Part shown: one piece after another, positions 26,299-36,959 of the stretch
Numbering within the stretch: the stretch's first letter is position 1
How the letters are laid out: each line of letters opens with the position of its first letter
Assembly (NCBI GenBank): GCA_940671915.1
Contig: CALNVZ010002100.1
Coordinates: forward strand, 22,839,254 to 22,903,253
DNA length: 64,000 nucleotides
DNA from: Paracentrotus lividus
Taxonomy: Eukaryota; Echinodermata; Echinoidea; Camarodonta; Echinidae
Direction: 5' to 3'
Notes under the pieces: generated by a model
The model's database searches: none
What the model was told of the DNA's origin: nothing
What the model saw: only the letters and a program-made list of their open reading frames with translations
Program-made: the position numbers and the translations under genes

Positions 26299-27597
26299 CT
26301 TACCACACCTTTGCTCGTTTCTCACTGGCAGCTTCATACAGTCCACTCCTGTTCTAACAAGGTACCAAGCAAATAAATTCTTGTAACTAAATCTCATATT
26401 CTGAACATTCACAAGGAAACATCATCAAATTAGAAATTAGATCTGGAAGAATTTTCTTGTCAACCACGCTCCGCTGTAACAGGATTGAACTGCAATATAC
26501 ACAGTTTTACGAGAAACTCTTCATACGTGAAATTGACCATAACAGCACAAACACACACCCACTCAAAAAAAAAATATATGTAGGCCGGAGATAATCTTAT
26601 CATCTGGTTTATAACAAATGTTTTTATGAATTGTTTTCTTTGCTCGAGGGAAATTTTAAAGAGTTTAAACTGGATTCATTTTTAATTTTTTCACTTTGAA
26701 AAGAATGTTTATGGAGGGTAACTTTTACATCTTACACCCTTCCTTGGCTACAGGCTTGGAATTCTGACAAGGAAAAAGCCAAATCCATAAAATTGAAAAG
26801 GAAAAAGGTACACTCAAATTAACACTCACTGACAAAAATTAAAAATATAAATAAATAAAATATATACAAACATAGATAAACCACTAGAAAAGCTTATGTT
26901 TATTTGAACAATTTAATAACTTAGTCATAATTGCATCTTCAGAACAATAGAATGTATCAACGTAAAAACTATAAACACAACAAGACACATACTACAGAGC
27001 TGTATTTTCTGAATCATCTCAACTGTACATTATATCCCTTTAACATATCAAACAAAATTATTATTCAGAAAAATCTAGCCTTAAACAAAAAGAGTGGAAG
27101 AATCTACAATAACTTTACATTTATCCCTTAAAGCAACAAATCTAGAATAATAAAAACATCAATTTCATTGTGATTTATTGTACTAAAATTGTCTAGACCT
27201 TGCCACCATGCTATATAGCCAACAAGGTACAAGTTAAATGAAGTTATATGAAGAAATATAACAAAAACCAGTAGCAAAATGACTTGCATATAAGCACAAG
27301 ATCATTGGGCTGTAATGTTTGACTTTGAGCAACATCTTCTGTAAACAAATCAAGTTTCATGTAGGTATACATGTACATTAGTTAAAAACGTTTAGACTGA
27401 TGACCTCTTAAAATAGAAATTGTACCTGAAGAACAGGTTGCTACACATGTATCTCAGAAAGCAGAACAATCAGAGTATGAATCTGATACAAAAAGTTAAT
27501 CATTAGCGCTGAATTTGTTGTAATATCACGTACACATGTTGTAAATTCATATCTTATTTACTAGGAATTTCATTTACGCGAAGTTTTTCTTCTTTCT

Positions 27598-27603
27598 TTT
27601 ATT
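27598..27603 (-). terminator. candidate polyadenylation signal of the P2X7-like gene
   Basis: On the minus strand this reads AATAAA, about 270 bases after the stop codon of the two-exon gene upstream. Other AATAAA words lie further on, for example at 27174, so the site actually used is uncertain. Confidence 0.3.
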
Positions 27604-27870
27604 AACAAAAATATTTTCAACATGCTATTTGGGTCAAATGATAGGGAAAAAAGTGTCTTCAGAACAAGCAAAAACTAAATTCATTGTACAAAAAGAGGGA
27701 GATTTTTAGTATATTAATACATTAATACTTAAGAGTCTACAAGTCAGCCTTTGGGAAATAATGAAATACTGCATAAATGTAGGCCCTACTATTATATCAA
27801 AACCTATCATGCAAAACATTTGTAAGATATTTCTGCATTAGAATTACGGTGTCTGTGTATGTATGACAAA

Positions 27871-28072
27871 TTATATAGCAAATTGTTCTGGGACAGGTAT
27901 CTGCTCTCCATGAGGCCCGATGACAAACCCTGTGTACACCTCGTGATCCTCTTTTGGATACACATCGTGGATCTTCAGCACTGCGCAGGCAGGAATGACC
28001 TTTCTGACCCCTCTTCCTAGGATTCCATGTGTCCAGTATGTGTACAGCCGATATGCAGAATACCTGTAAGAC
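27871..28072 (-). CDS. exon 2 of the P2X7 C-terminal-like zinc-binding protein
   Basis: 202 bp after an ATTTAG acceptor. The split codon AA|G gives Lys, and the frame continues SYRYSAYRLYTYWTHG, then GRGVRKVIPACAV and KEDHEVYTGFV, and ends at TAA 27871. The order aromatic-rich YR..AYR..YW.HG, then a VIP.C.V core, then Y.GF is the second half of the P2X7 cytoplasmic ballast-type domain, which also occurs free-standing and in many copies in marine invertebrates. With exon 1 the protein is about 198 residues. No transmembrane or channel part is present, so it is not an ion channel. Confidence 0.82.
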
Positions 28073-29005
28073 CTAAATAAAATGGGGATGGGAGGGGGTG
28101 GGAAAGGAGGAAACAGATATTAGTACCGAAGCTGGCGATAAATCAGTCATAATTAAATTATCTTGAACGGTTTGAAATGGCATCTACATGTCTGTAAATT
28201 TGAGAAGAAAATTGGCATGGTTAAAAAAAAAATGCATTTTCAATTTTATTTTTGAAAGTATACTTATCAAATTATGAATAATTAAAATAAAATTGAACAT
28301 TACATTGTCTTAAATGTAGAAAATTTCATACTCTAATTTATCCGTCATTTCTCTGCTCTATATGAGATGCATTTGGTTTCCCATGCATTTATAAGTAAAA
28401 AGGTTAGGTCTGCTCTGGTCTTTCACTGAGCAAAACATAGATATTATCCATATGTCTGATAATTTGTTTTTGTTTCACAGGAATTCTCAGGTAGAAGGAT
28501 GGTTATTCATGTTGTATTGACAGAAGTGGCTTGGTTCAGCTGATCTCAAATTAAAAATGGAACTGTGAAAAAACATTGTTTAATTTTTTTTTTAATTTGT
28601 AAATCTATGATAGATCTGTTAGACCTCAAGGCCTCTTTTTTATTATTTTTTTTAAATAATTGTTTTGCTTGGTTGACGTAATCTATGCATTGCCTGGGAG
28701 CCGACTTTGATCACGATGATTGTGATGATGGTGATCGAAGTAACACTAACACTACTACAGTTAGATTTGTACAATATGAGTTCAGATTTGTACAAATTTT
28801 CTTTTGAGTGAGGGAACGGAGCAGACAATTGCTCCTGAGCCTAACGTGCTTAGTTCATGTATGATTTTTTTTTTTTTTGCTCCAAATAGTAAGTTAAAAC
28901 ATTATTTGAATCAAGGTGTTTGTGTCTCCTATTAAAAGCCTAAAATTAGATTCAATACAATTATAGGCCCTGTCCTGGATCTAAAAAGTTAAAATTTATT
29001 CTTAC
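28073..29005 (-). other. intron of the P2X7-like gene
   Basis: 933 bp, with a GTAAGA donor next to 29006 and an ATTTAG acceptor next to 28072. Contains A/T runs only; no other feature seen. Confidence 0.7.
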
Positions 29006-29400
29006 TTATTATCAAGTTCACGCGGCAAATTGCCTCTATGGCCTCTCTGGTCCAAACGCGCTACCAGCGCAGTCCTTAGAACGGCTTTTTCCAAACAAAT
29101 TTTGGGAAAATCTGGATGCAGGGTGATGCAATCCACAGTCTCAGAAAAAAATTCCCGACAGTTTTTCCTCTCCCGGCAGCACAGACATTCAATCAGGGTC
29201 GGCATTATCCTACAATTGCCGCATACACACCATTCATCATTGTTCAATCTGTCGGGTGGTGGAGGTGGCTCATCGTGCTGATCGCCATCGCCAGAACCGG
29301 GCGCTGAAGCAGAGCCAGAAGAGGCAGATGCACGGGCCCGTGCGAGGATTTCCTCTTTCGAAAATTCAGGTTCGAAATCAAATGGCTTCGGACCTGCCAT
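29006..29400 (-). CDS. exon 1 of the P2X7 C-terminal-like zinc-binding protein
   Basis: Encodes 131 residues plus two bases of a split codon. Residues 1-55 are a low-complexity leader (ARARASASSG, then EPPPPPD). Residues 57-102 carry the Cys cluster EWCVCGNCR and ECLCCRERKNC, with further Cys at 91 and 102, as expected for the zinc-binding half of the P2X7 C-terminal domain. ATG at 29400 is preferred; an in-frame ATG at 29484 would add 28 residues with no family resemblance. The frame would hit a stop at 29002-29004 if unspliced, but the strong GTAAGA donor at 29005 and exact phase fit with exon 2 support splicing. Biochemical role unknown. Related domains sit beside transposase-like genes in some genomes, so an element origin is possible but is not shown here. 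Confidence 0.82.
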
Positions 29401-29769
29401 TTCTACCTTTCCTCGGCAGTCTAAATGAATGCTAATTAAAATATAGATCCCTCTAGGTCTGTTTAAAACAAAAAAATCGTGCACAAAATTCAGTCCTCAA
29501 AATATAGCGTTGTGAATTGATAACAAGCAAGGTTCCGATCGTAGACTAGTAAATAAGTGCGTTCAGCAAATTAGTCAACAAACGCGCGCGTTCGAATCTT
29601 TACTCTTACTTTTACTCGCAATAATTGTCTTTTAAAAAATAGTAAAATACATTTAATAGCTTTTAAAAAAATATGAATTTTATTTTTAAATATTAATCAT
29701 GACGTTCATTTGTTTGTGTTATTTTTCATTGATTTTAAAACTCTTTAAAAATTCGTTTTTATGAACTAT

Positions 29770-29885
29770 TTGCTAGCCAATCACAATGCGCTACGGTCAT
29801 CCCCCCTGTCCACGTCACACAGCCCGATCGCACCGTACAAGATGGCGATGCTGCTATACTCGCGAGAACTATAAAAGTTACAGAA
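29770..29885. promoter_or_regulatory. promoter-like cluster: CCAAT, YY1-like, TCGCGAGA and TATA words
   Basis: Within 105 bases lie GCCAATCA (CCAAT at 29777), AAGATGGCG (29839, YY1-like), TCGCGAGA (29860, a CGCG element typical of bidirectional promoters) and TATAAAAG (29870, plus strand). The cluster lies about 370-490 bp upstream of the P2X7-like ATG, which is on the minus strand, while the TATA box faces the plus strand. It may be a bidirectional promoter or a promoter inside a repeat. No plus-strand gene was found downstream. Confidence 0.4.
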
Positions 29886-32249
29886 TTCTATCGACAATTT
29901 CCATCTTCTCGGTTATCGAATGCAAGATGTTTCTACATCATTGGGAAGTGTATAGAAGTCCAAAACAGGCCAGCCAATAAGTTATCTAGGGGAAAATTCC
30001 CCTTTAAGCATGTCGTCAGGAAATTGTTTTGGCTAATTGCTTACAGGTGGGATAGTCTTTATGATATATGGCATGTCATTACACTCCAAACGTCTTTATG
30101 CATGTTATTAAAAAAATATATATATAAGTCTTCTTCAATGTTAAAACACAGGGTTTGCAATATTCAAGAGAAGATCTTAATCCAACTTACATTTTTATAA
30201 GGATGATATCGGAAAAACTTAAAACCATATTTCCGTATCAAGTAATCATTGCCCGAAACTCGTAGGAGTCACTCATGTTTCATTATTATCGTGGGTTCGT
30301 TTGCCAAATTTTCAATCTATAATTCAACGAAACTACGCCATCTATGTTCAACAAACATTTCATTCATTCGAACACGTACCCTGCATATTAATATGATTTA
30401 TTCGGCACCCTGGCGCATGCACCAGGCGCCGGGGTAGCCATAGCCTATCCGATATGCGTCGGGCTACGCCCTCGCCAGTTAGTCACTCTCCTTTGCGCGA
30501 CCAGTAACTTGCCCACTAGCCCGGCGCATATCAAATAGGCTAGGGTAGCCAGCAAGTGCACCCATGCAGTTTTTTTTAATGCTTTTTTTCATTTACCCGG
30601 CTCTCCATTCGAATTCGGGGAACCAACAAATGTCCCGGCGCCTTTGGAATTTGTAACTGTCTAAATTCCCGACTGGCCTTTGCCGTTGCTAATTATCATT
30701 ATCATTATTATTATTTTTTTTTTACTTCATTTATTTATTTTACTTCAACTTTATTTTTCCTTTTCTTTCCCTAATTCTCTCTCTCCCTCTTTCCGTCTCT
30801 TAAATATCAGAATGTCGATAGCACTTACCTCCCCCAAGCAAGAAAAATAAACCCCGAGAGGGCTGTCCGATTTAGACGTTTACCCACCCCCCCCCTCGAT
30901 CCCCAACGCTGAGAGCAATCTCAACAGGCTGGAATTTAAACTGCTGGGATGTGCACAATTCTGAAATCATAGATTTAATGCCCCCCTCCTAAAATCCATG
31001 ATAAGCTACTGCGTCCCCTCACCCCCCCCCATTTAATTGCTTCTTCTCTCTCTCATTCTGCATCCACGTTCTTGTTAATACACTCTTCTTGTCTCTATCA
31101 TCATGAGAGATTTCCATACTCGCTTCTTTTTGCTTCTCAGTTTCTCCTGATATCTCTTTCAAACATTCTACACGTTTTCTTTAAATCAACACTACTTTAC
31201 TAGTAGATTGTATTTTCAAAATTATACTTCCTCACCAGTAATGGATTTGGGGTAAATTTTTAACACGATAGTTCCTACTCATGATAGTTCCTCTTTGTAC
31301 CAACGTCCGCCGCCGTGTCCTGTCGGTTATTTGTGTCACCTCTAAGACCTTTCAGTTTGTTTTACCGTAGACTCTGGAATCATCGAATTAGGGAAAACAC
31401 CAGAGAATGTAACATGTTTACGATATTTCCGTCTGAGTATATAGGCCTATATATAATTCAATTCACGCTTACAAAGTCCATTGCAATTACCATTGTCAGT
31501 ACCGATACTTTATAAGGAAAACGAATGTAACAATTTTGTCCTATTTCATGCTTCTTTGTTTCTTTATCATAAATCAAATTATATTGACTGGTTTTGTTTT
31601 TTTAAACGTCAGATTAGGGCTTTCCCCTTAATAATTGCCATGGAAACAATGAGCATTAATAAAACCATTTACCAGTCAATGCTAATTTATTCGTTTTAAC
31701 CAGGATTCAACGTCTTATGATGAATCATTAGATATACTTATGCTGGTACACAATATTGTACAATTGTAATAATTGCCTCAAGTTGCAAGGGAGTTGCTGA
31801 TAGACTGGGGTTGAAGTTCAGATTTCCGATGATTAAACTCACACTTGGATGGGGTTTTATTTACAAAGTGGGCGATTCTTGTAACATTCCATTCCAAAAG
31901 TAGATGAGAAAATGAGATCATTGAAAGAGGGGTAAGATGGTTACCCTGATGAGTGGGGGATAGGCAAACGTTTAGCATGTAGTTTTTGTGATATATAGTA
32001 ATGAACAGTTATGGTAATATTATTCATATTGTAGTCACCAAAAGAAAAATTTAATGATCAATGATCACAATAATTTCAATACTGCTGAAATTGTCCTCTT
32101 TTTTGGTATTGTTTGGTGGTTTTCATTGTTTGATGATTTTGATATTTTTTCATTAAACCCTTACCGAGTGAACCTGAACCTGAATGATACCCTGTTTTGA
32201 TTTAATTTTAATATTTGATTTGATGATTTGATTTATTGTTGATTTATCG
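29886..32249. other. intergenic, repeat fragments, no gene recognised
   Basis: Contains a perfect palindrome GGGGAAAATTCCCC at 29989-30002 (kappa-B-like), a GC-rich foldback at 30431-30551, short ATT and C runs near 30700 and 30885, and otherwise AT-rich DNA. No exon chain found. Confidence 0.5.
30431..30551. repeat. GC-rich foldback with about 35-bp arms
   Basis: The left arm begins GGGTAGCCATAGCCTATCCG and the right arm ends ATAGGCTAGGGTAGCC. They pair over about 35 bases with a few mismatches around a loop of roughly 50 bases containing CTCGCCAGTTAGTCACTCTC. Another GC-rich self-complementary word (GGCGCATGCACCAGGCGCC) lies directly to the left. This is probably a small inverted-repeat element. 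Confidence 0.6.
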
Positions 32250-32430
32250 TTTAACTGAACGCCTTATCGATTACAGATTGATTAATTTTTGCTTTATCGA
32301 TTACAGATTGATTCATTTTTGGGACCCCGTTGTAAATAAGCTCTCGGGCTTTCATGGGTCATCCCGTCAAGCTTATGTAAATCTTGTTATACTTGACATA
32401 TAAATCAAATCAAATCAAATCAAATTCATA
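32250..32430 (+). mobile_element. 3' end of a non-LTR retrotransposon with (AATCA)n tail
   Basis: GGGACCCCGTTGTAAATAAG, then CTCGGGCTTTCATGGG, ATCCCGTCAAGCTTATGTAAATC and a (AATCA)n tail form a typical LINE 3' end. A 24-base duplication containing TTTATCGATTACAGATTGAT precedes it at 32267-32312. The element is truncated and no reverse-transcriptase frame is present. Confidence 0.6.
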
Positions 32431-33274
32431 ATATGCTGGCACTAAAACTTGTAGTTATTTGGAATATTTGATTCATCATTCATGTTTTTAAAAAGACAAC
32501 ACATAAACATGAGAAGATTGTGACATCTAATAATCTATTTATATTTTTTAATTCAAATCACAGTTTCCTGCTGGTTTTCCTGTTATACGAGGCCAACATA
32601 TCAATGTCTTGTCTCGTAGGCTGAGCGGCAGAAAGACTTTAACTTATATCTTTGAACATAGAATGAATGTCCTTTTGGCTGATATACTAACTATGTAATT
32701 GGGACAATCTTTATGGTTGAGGAAATGGTACTTGTGTGGCTATAATAACACAGTTTCAATTAATGTTAATTTAAGGTTCTTACTCTTGCCTCTCAATCAG
32801 AGGGTCGCAATTTTGAATCCCAAACCCGGCGCTAATTTCCGTCATCAAGAAATTCATCCACGATGTGCAATCCACCCAGGTGAGGTGAATGGGTACCGGT
32901 AAGAAGCAATTCCTTGAATGCTGTGAGCAACTTTCGGGGTAGCCTGTAGCTGATGCGGCGAAAACTCGCCGTACTTTCGACGTGCAACTCCCTACTATGG
33001 ATTTCGTAGAAAATTCGTGCAGTGGAGGTACCTTGCAGGTACAATGCATGTACGACGTGCAGGAAGTTTTTACAATACCCTTACTACAGAAACGGAGGAA
33101 TCGCAGAAGTTGACCCAAGACCTGTGCGGGCACTGTACATGCAACACAGGCTACGTTGATGGCACGTGCCCCGTAGCCTACGATGAGTTGTGACCACCGC
33201 ATAAGCAGGGTAAATGCGAACTCCCTGTTAACACTATACACGCTTATATGCTTTTCAGACTATAGTTAAAATCC

Positions 33275-33345
33275 TTAACCCCAGGAAATAGGTAGGGCTA
33301 AGGGGGGGGGGGCCTTAGTACCACCTATTTCCTGGGGTTAAGCTT
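33275..33345. repeat. long hairpin with poly-G centre
   Basis: CTTAACCCCAGGAAATAGGT is repeated in inverted form as ACCTATTTCCTGGGGTTAAG around a G-rich centre (GGGCTAAGGGGGG and GGCCTTAG). The arms pair almost perfectly. Confidence 0.8.
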
Positions 33346-33589
33346 AGCACGCTTCGGTTTCAGACTATGTTTTACCAAAGTAGGCTAGCACGGTAAATAG
33401 TACGGTACTATCTGGCCCTGCTAAAAAGCAGGGTTAGCCGGGTAATTGCGGAGTTAGCCGGGCAATTGCGGTGCTAAGAGTTGCAGTCTGAAACCAAACC
33501 GTGCTAAGGAAAAGCGGGGCTAAGCATTAGCCAATCAATGAAAATGTGGTTATGAATATGCATAATTATTCGTAAACTTGATAACACAA

Positions 33590-34325
33590 GTAAAGAGAAA
33601 AACAATGAATAACATAAGGAACAAGAGAAAAACAATGAATAACATTAGGAAAAAGAGAAAAACAATGCATTAGGAAAAAGAGAAAAACAATGAATTACAT
33701 AATAAAAGATAGAAAAACAATGAATAACATAAGAAAAAAAAAGAGAAAAAACAATGAATAACATAATGAAAGATAGAAAAACAAGGAATAACATAAGGAA
33801 AAAGAGAAAAAACAAGGAATAACATAAGGAAAAAACAGGGAATAACTAACACAAGGAAAAAGAGAAAACAATGAATAACAAAAGGAAAGATAGAAAACAT
33901 AGAATAACATGAGGAGAGAGAGAAAAACAATGAAGAACATAAAGAGAATGAAATCAAAACAATGAATAACATTAGGAAAGAGAGATAAAATAATGAATAA
34001 GATAAGGAAAGATAGAAAAACAATGAATAACATAAGGAAAGAGAGATAAAATAATGAATAACATAAGGAAAGATAGACAAACAAGGAATAACAATAGGAA
34101 AAAGAGAAAAAACAATGAATAACATAATGAAAGATAGAAAACAAGGAATACCATAAGGAAAAAGAAAAAAAAAACACCAAGGAATAACATAAGGAAAAAA
34201 AACCAGGGAATAACTAACACAAGCAAAAAGAGAAAAACAATGAATAACAAAGGGAAAGATAGAAAACATAGAATAATATGAGGAGAGAGAGAAAAACAAT
34301 GAAGAACATAAAGAAAGAGAATGAA
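33590..34325. repeat. minisatellite of about 30 bp, AAAAACAATGAATAACATAA type
   Basis: Some 25 imperfect copies of a purine-rich word (AAAAACAATGAATAACATAA followed by GGAAAGAGAG or GGAAAGATAG). The long minus-strand open frames of Phe/Ser/Leu/Tyr here are translations of the repeat. The same repeat family forms another array at 58555-59330. Confidence 0.9.
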
Positions 34326-35101
34326 ATCATGATCCGGCAAATAGTATGGGGTTAAGGAATACCCAGTGTGAAAAGCATTGAATTTCTTAACCCCGGCTAA
34401 GCAAATAGTATGGGGTTAAGAAACACAGTCTGAAAGCAAAAAAAGATAGTACGGGGTTAAGGATAGCATGGGGTTAAGGATAGTACGGGGTTAAGAAATA
34501 GCAGTCTGAAAAGGGTATTAGAAACCCAAGAAACACCAAGGTGAAAATGCATTAAGCGCTATGCAGTGTGTTCCTTAAAAAAGGTAACCGAAGTTCAAAG
34601 GTCAGTCATTTAAAAAATATATGGTTTATTCAATGTCCAGTTTCAAATTTATACACCAACATGAATCATGATACAAAACGCAATTACAAAACGTTGATAT
34701 AAAGAGAAACAAAGTGAGTGTTCATTGTCCCCCATCCCCGGTCGTAAAAGTAAACGTGTTTAAAATCTCAATTTAAATTTAAACGCCGAAAAAGATGCGT
34801 TTTGAAACACAATCGGCTTCAATTTTACGACCTTGAGCATCGCGATTGCAACGAAATGCGACACTGAACAGTATTGAATTTTCAAACGTTGTTTAAATGT
34901 GCTCTCGCAATGGAAGTTTCCGGTGCAAGTGAAAAAAGGAGAAGACGTTTGTTTTTTAAGAGTGTGTTCAATGTCCAGTTTCAAATTTATACGCCAACAT
35001 GAATCATGATACAAAACGCAATTACAAAACGCTGATATAAAGAGAAACAAAGTGAGTGTTCATTGTCCCCCATCCCCGGTCGTAAAAGTAAACGTGTTTA
35101 A

Positions 35102-35341
35102 TGCTGCAGTCACACAGACACTTACGTATAGATACGTTTGTGTTGTTTTAATCTTATTTCATCTTCTATTCTATCATTTCTTATGTATTTGTTTGTTTTA
35201 CTGGATGAACGAAATTATCAATAGACAATATTTCCACTGTTGATTATGACGGGTAGGCATCCTTTGGGATCCGTAGAAAAGAAAATAATTTTTGGACGCA
35301 ACCGGACGTAACTCAACGTAAGTGTCTGTGTGACTGTAGCA
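35102..35341. mobile_element. 240-bp PIF/Harbinger-like MITE with exact TAA duplication
   Basis: The ends are TGCTGCAGTCACACAGACAC and its near-perfect inverse ending TGACTGTAGCA, pairing for about 26 bases. TAA flanks both sides. The sister copy of the host segment, at about 34757, shows the empty site GTGTTTAAAATCTC, which the filled site explains exactly with one TAA. A 3-bp TAA/TWA duplication is typical of PIF/Harbinger elements. Non-coding. Confidence 0.8.
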
Positions 35342-36285
35342 TAAAATCTCAATTTAAATTTAAACGCCGAAAAAGATGCGTTTTGATACACAATCAGCTT
35401 CAATTTTACGACCTTGAGCATCGCGATTGCAACGAAGTGCGACACTGAACAGTATCGAGTTTTCAAACGTGTTTAAATGTGCTCTCGCAATGGAAGTTTC
35501 CGGTGCAAGTGAAAAAAAGGAGAAGACGTTTGTTTTTTGAGAGCGGGGAATTTAAAGACGATGGAAATATAATCAGCTTTAAATTTTTGACACTGAAAAC
35601 AGAACGTTTGTGTTTGTGTTTTGTAATTGCGTTTTGTATCATGATTCATGTTGGCGTGAGAGTGTGTTCAATGTCCAGTTCAATGTCCAGTTTCAAATTT
35701 ATACGCCAACATGAATCATGATACAAAACGCAATCACAAAACACAAACACAAACGCAATCAGCGGTGCACCGTTCAGTGTCCAAAATTTAAACGTGTTTA
35801 TACGTCGATCGTCTTTAAATTCCCCACTCTTAAAAACAAATATCATCTCCTTTTTTCAATTGCACCAATTAAATTAAATTAAATTCAAAATTTTCGGCGT
35901 TTAAATTTAAATTGAGATTTGAAACACGTTTATTTTTACGACCAGGAATGGGGGACAATGAACACCCTCTTTGTTTTTCTTTATATCAGCGTTTTGTATC
36001 ATGATTCATGTTGTCGTATAAATTTGAAACTGGACATTGAACACACTCTTAAACTCATCAGCTTTAATTTGAGACATTGCTTACGTCCATATTGTAAAGA
36101 GTCACAGAGTTTGAAGGTGAAAGGTACAAAACTTTTTTTTCCCCAAGTTTTTCGTTTGAAGAGTAAGAAACCTACTTTTTGTAAGTTTGTGGTTTTGGTT
36201 GTTTTTTTTTTCTTCACACAAAGTTTAAATGAAATGCAGTCTCAATTGCCAAAGGACCTATCTCACTGGCAATGGGATGGGTTCG

Positions 36286-36618
36286 CAATTGTGAGTCTCT
36301 TGGGTCTTGGAGATGTCTCGACGCGTCGTAAGTGACGTTTCAGGAGACTTCAGGGCGTCGTGGGAAAATCGAACAAAAGTCTAAAAATTGTCAAACCTGT
36401 TCGATTTCTTTTAATCGCTAGCAACTTCTAACAACGTCTTTGCGACGTCGTGGATACTTAGGGGACGTCGCGGCGACCTCGCAGAGACGTCACCGAGACT
36501 TGCTCGCTTCTGACAGAAGTTTACTAAAAGATTGAACATGTTTGACATTTGGTTTTCTCTCGACTACCTGGAGACTCAGAGACGTCGCTGCGACCTCTCC
36601 GAGACTCCAGAGACTCAT
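36286..36618. repeat. GAGACGTC-rich inverted segment inside the composite element
   Basis: Ends are imperfect inverted copies (GTGAGTCTCTTGGGTCTTGG and GAGACTCCAGAGACTCATAA). Inside are many GACGTCGC and GAGACGTC words. Related to the segment at 3535-3740. Confidence 0.45.
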
Positions 36619-36959
36619 AATCGAGAACGCATCACATTACCAGTAAGAAATGCAATTTAGCAAAGAAGATGAAATGTCATTGAAATTTGCCTGAAAACAC
36701 ACAATGACACAAATTACTGTAAACAGGTTTGTTTCATACCCTGCAAACGAAAAACTTGGAAAAATGGGTTTTGTACCTATCACCTTCAAAGGACCCTAAC
36801 ACTGTGACCCACGACAGTTTGGACGTAAGCAATGTCTCAAATTGAAGCTGATGAGTTACTTAGTATTGTAGTAAACAAATCACAAGAATAAACCATGCAT
36901 TTTTTAAATGACTGACCTTTGAACTTCGGTTACCTTTTTTTAGGAACACACTGTATAAA

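Larger units (their letters stand above)
22923..27597. other. intergenic, no gene recognised
   Basis: AT-rich with several A/T runs. A LINE-type tail fragment sits at 25675-25735 and a tandem duplication at 26262-26298; both are listed separately. The open frames are short, Phe/Tyr/Ile-rich and unsupported. Confidence 0.55.
33249..34515. mobile_element. TIR element carrying a minisatellite, flanked by TA
   Basis: The ends are exact inverted copies of CTTTTCAGACT (33251-33261 and 34503-34513), each with a TTAACCCC word further in, and both sides are flanked by TA (33247-48 and 34516-17) after two extra bases. This fits a Tc1/mariner-type 2-bp duplication, but the extra bases differ (TG and CC). 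Inside are a hairpin (33275-33345), a nested inverted pair CGGTTTCAGACT/AGTCTGAAACC (about 33352 and 33485), and a 0.7-kb minisatellite. No transposase. Confidence 0.6.
34564..36953. mobile_element. 2.4-kb composite element with about 70-bp terminal inverted repeats
   Basis: The left end (CAGTGTGTTCCTTAAAAAAG, then GTAACCGAAGTTCAAAGGTC and TTTAAAAAATATATGGTTTA) is matched by an inverted right end finishing GGAACACACTG. Just inside, a segment containing GTCCAGTTTCAAATTTATA is present as two direct copies (about 34634 and 34969) and one or more inverted copies (35645-36040). The open frames with CDCVLYHDSCWRINLKLDIE are shared only because of these copies. Flanks TAT.. on both sides are suggestive, not decisive. 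No transposase recognised, so probably non-autonomous. Confidence 0.6.

Noticed and set aside
33670-34340. Minus-strand frames of up to 209 codons, rich in Phe, Ser, Leu and Tyr
   Set aside because: They are translations of the AAAAACAATGAATAACATAA minisatellite; all phases are open because the repeat lacks stops.
35919-36335. 138-codon plus-strand frame in the composite element
   Set aside because: Parts of it recur in direct and inverted copies in other frames nearby. It is a by-product of the repeat structure.
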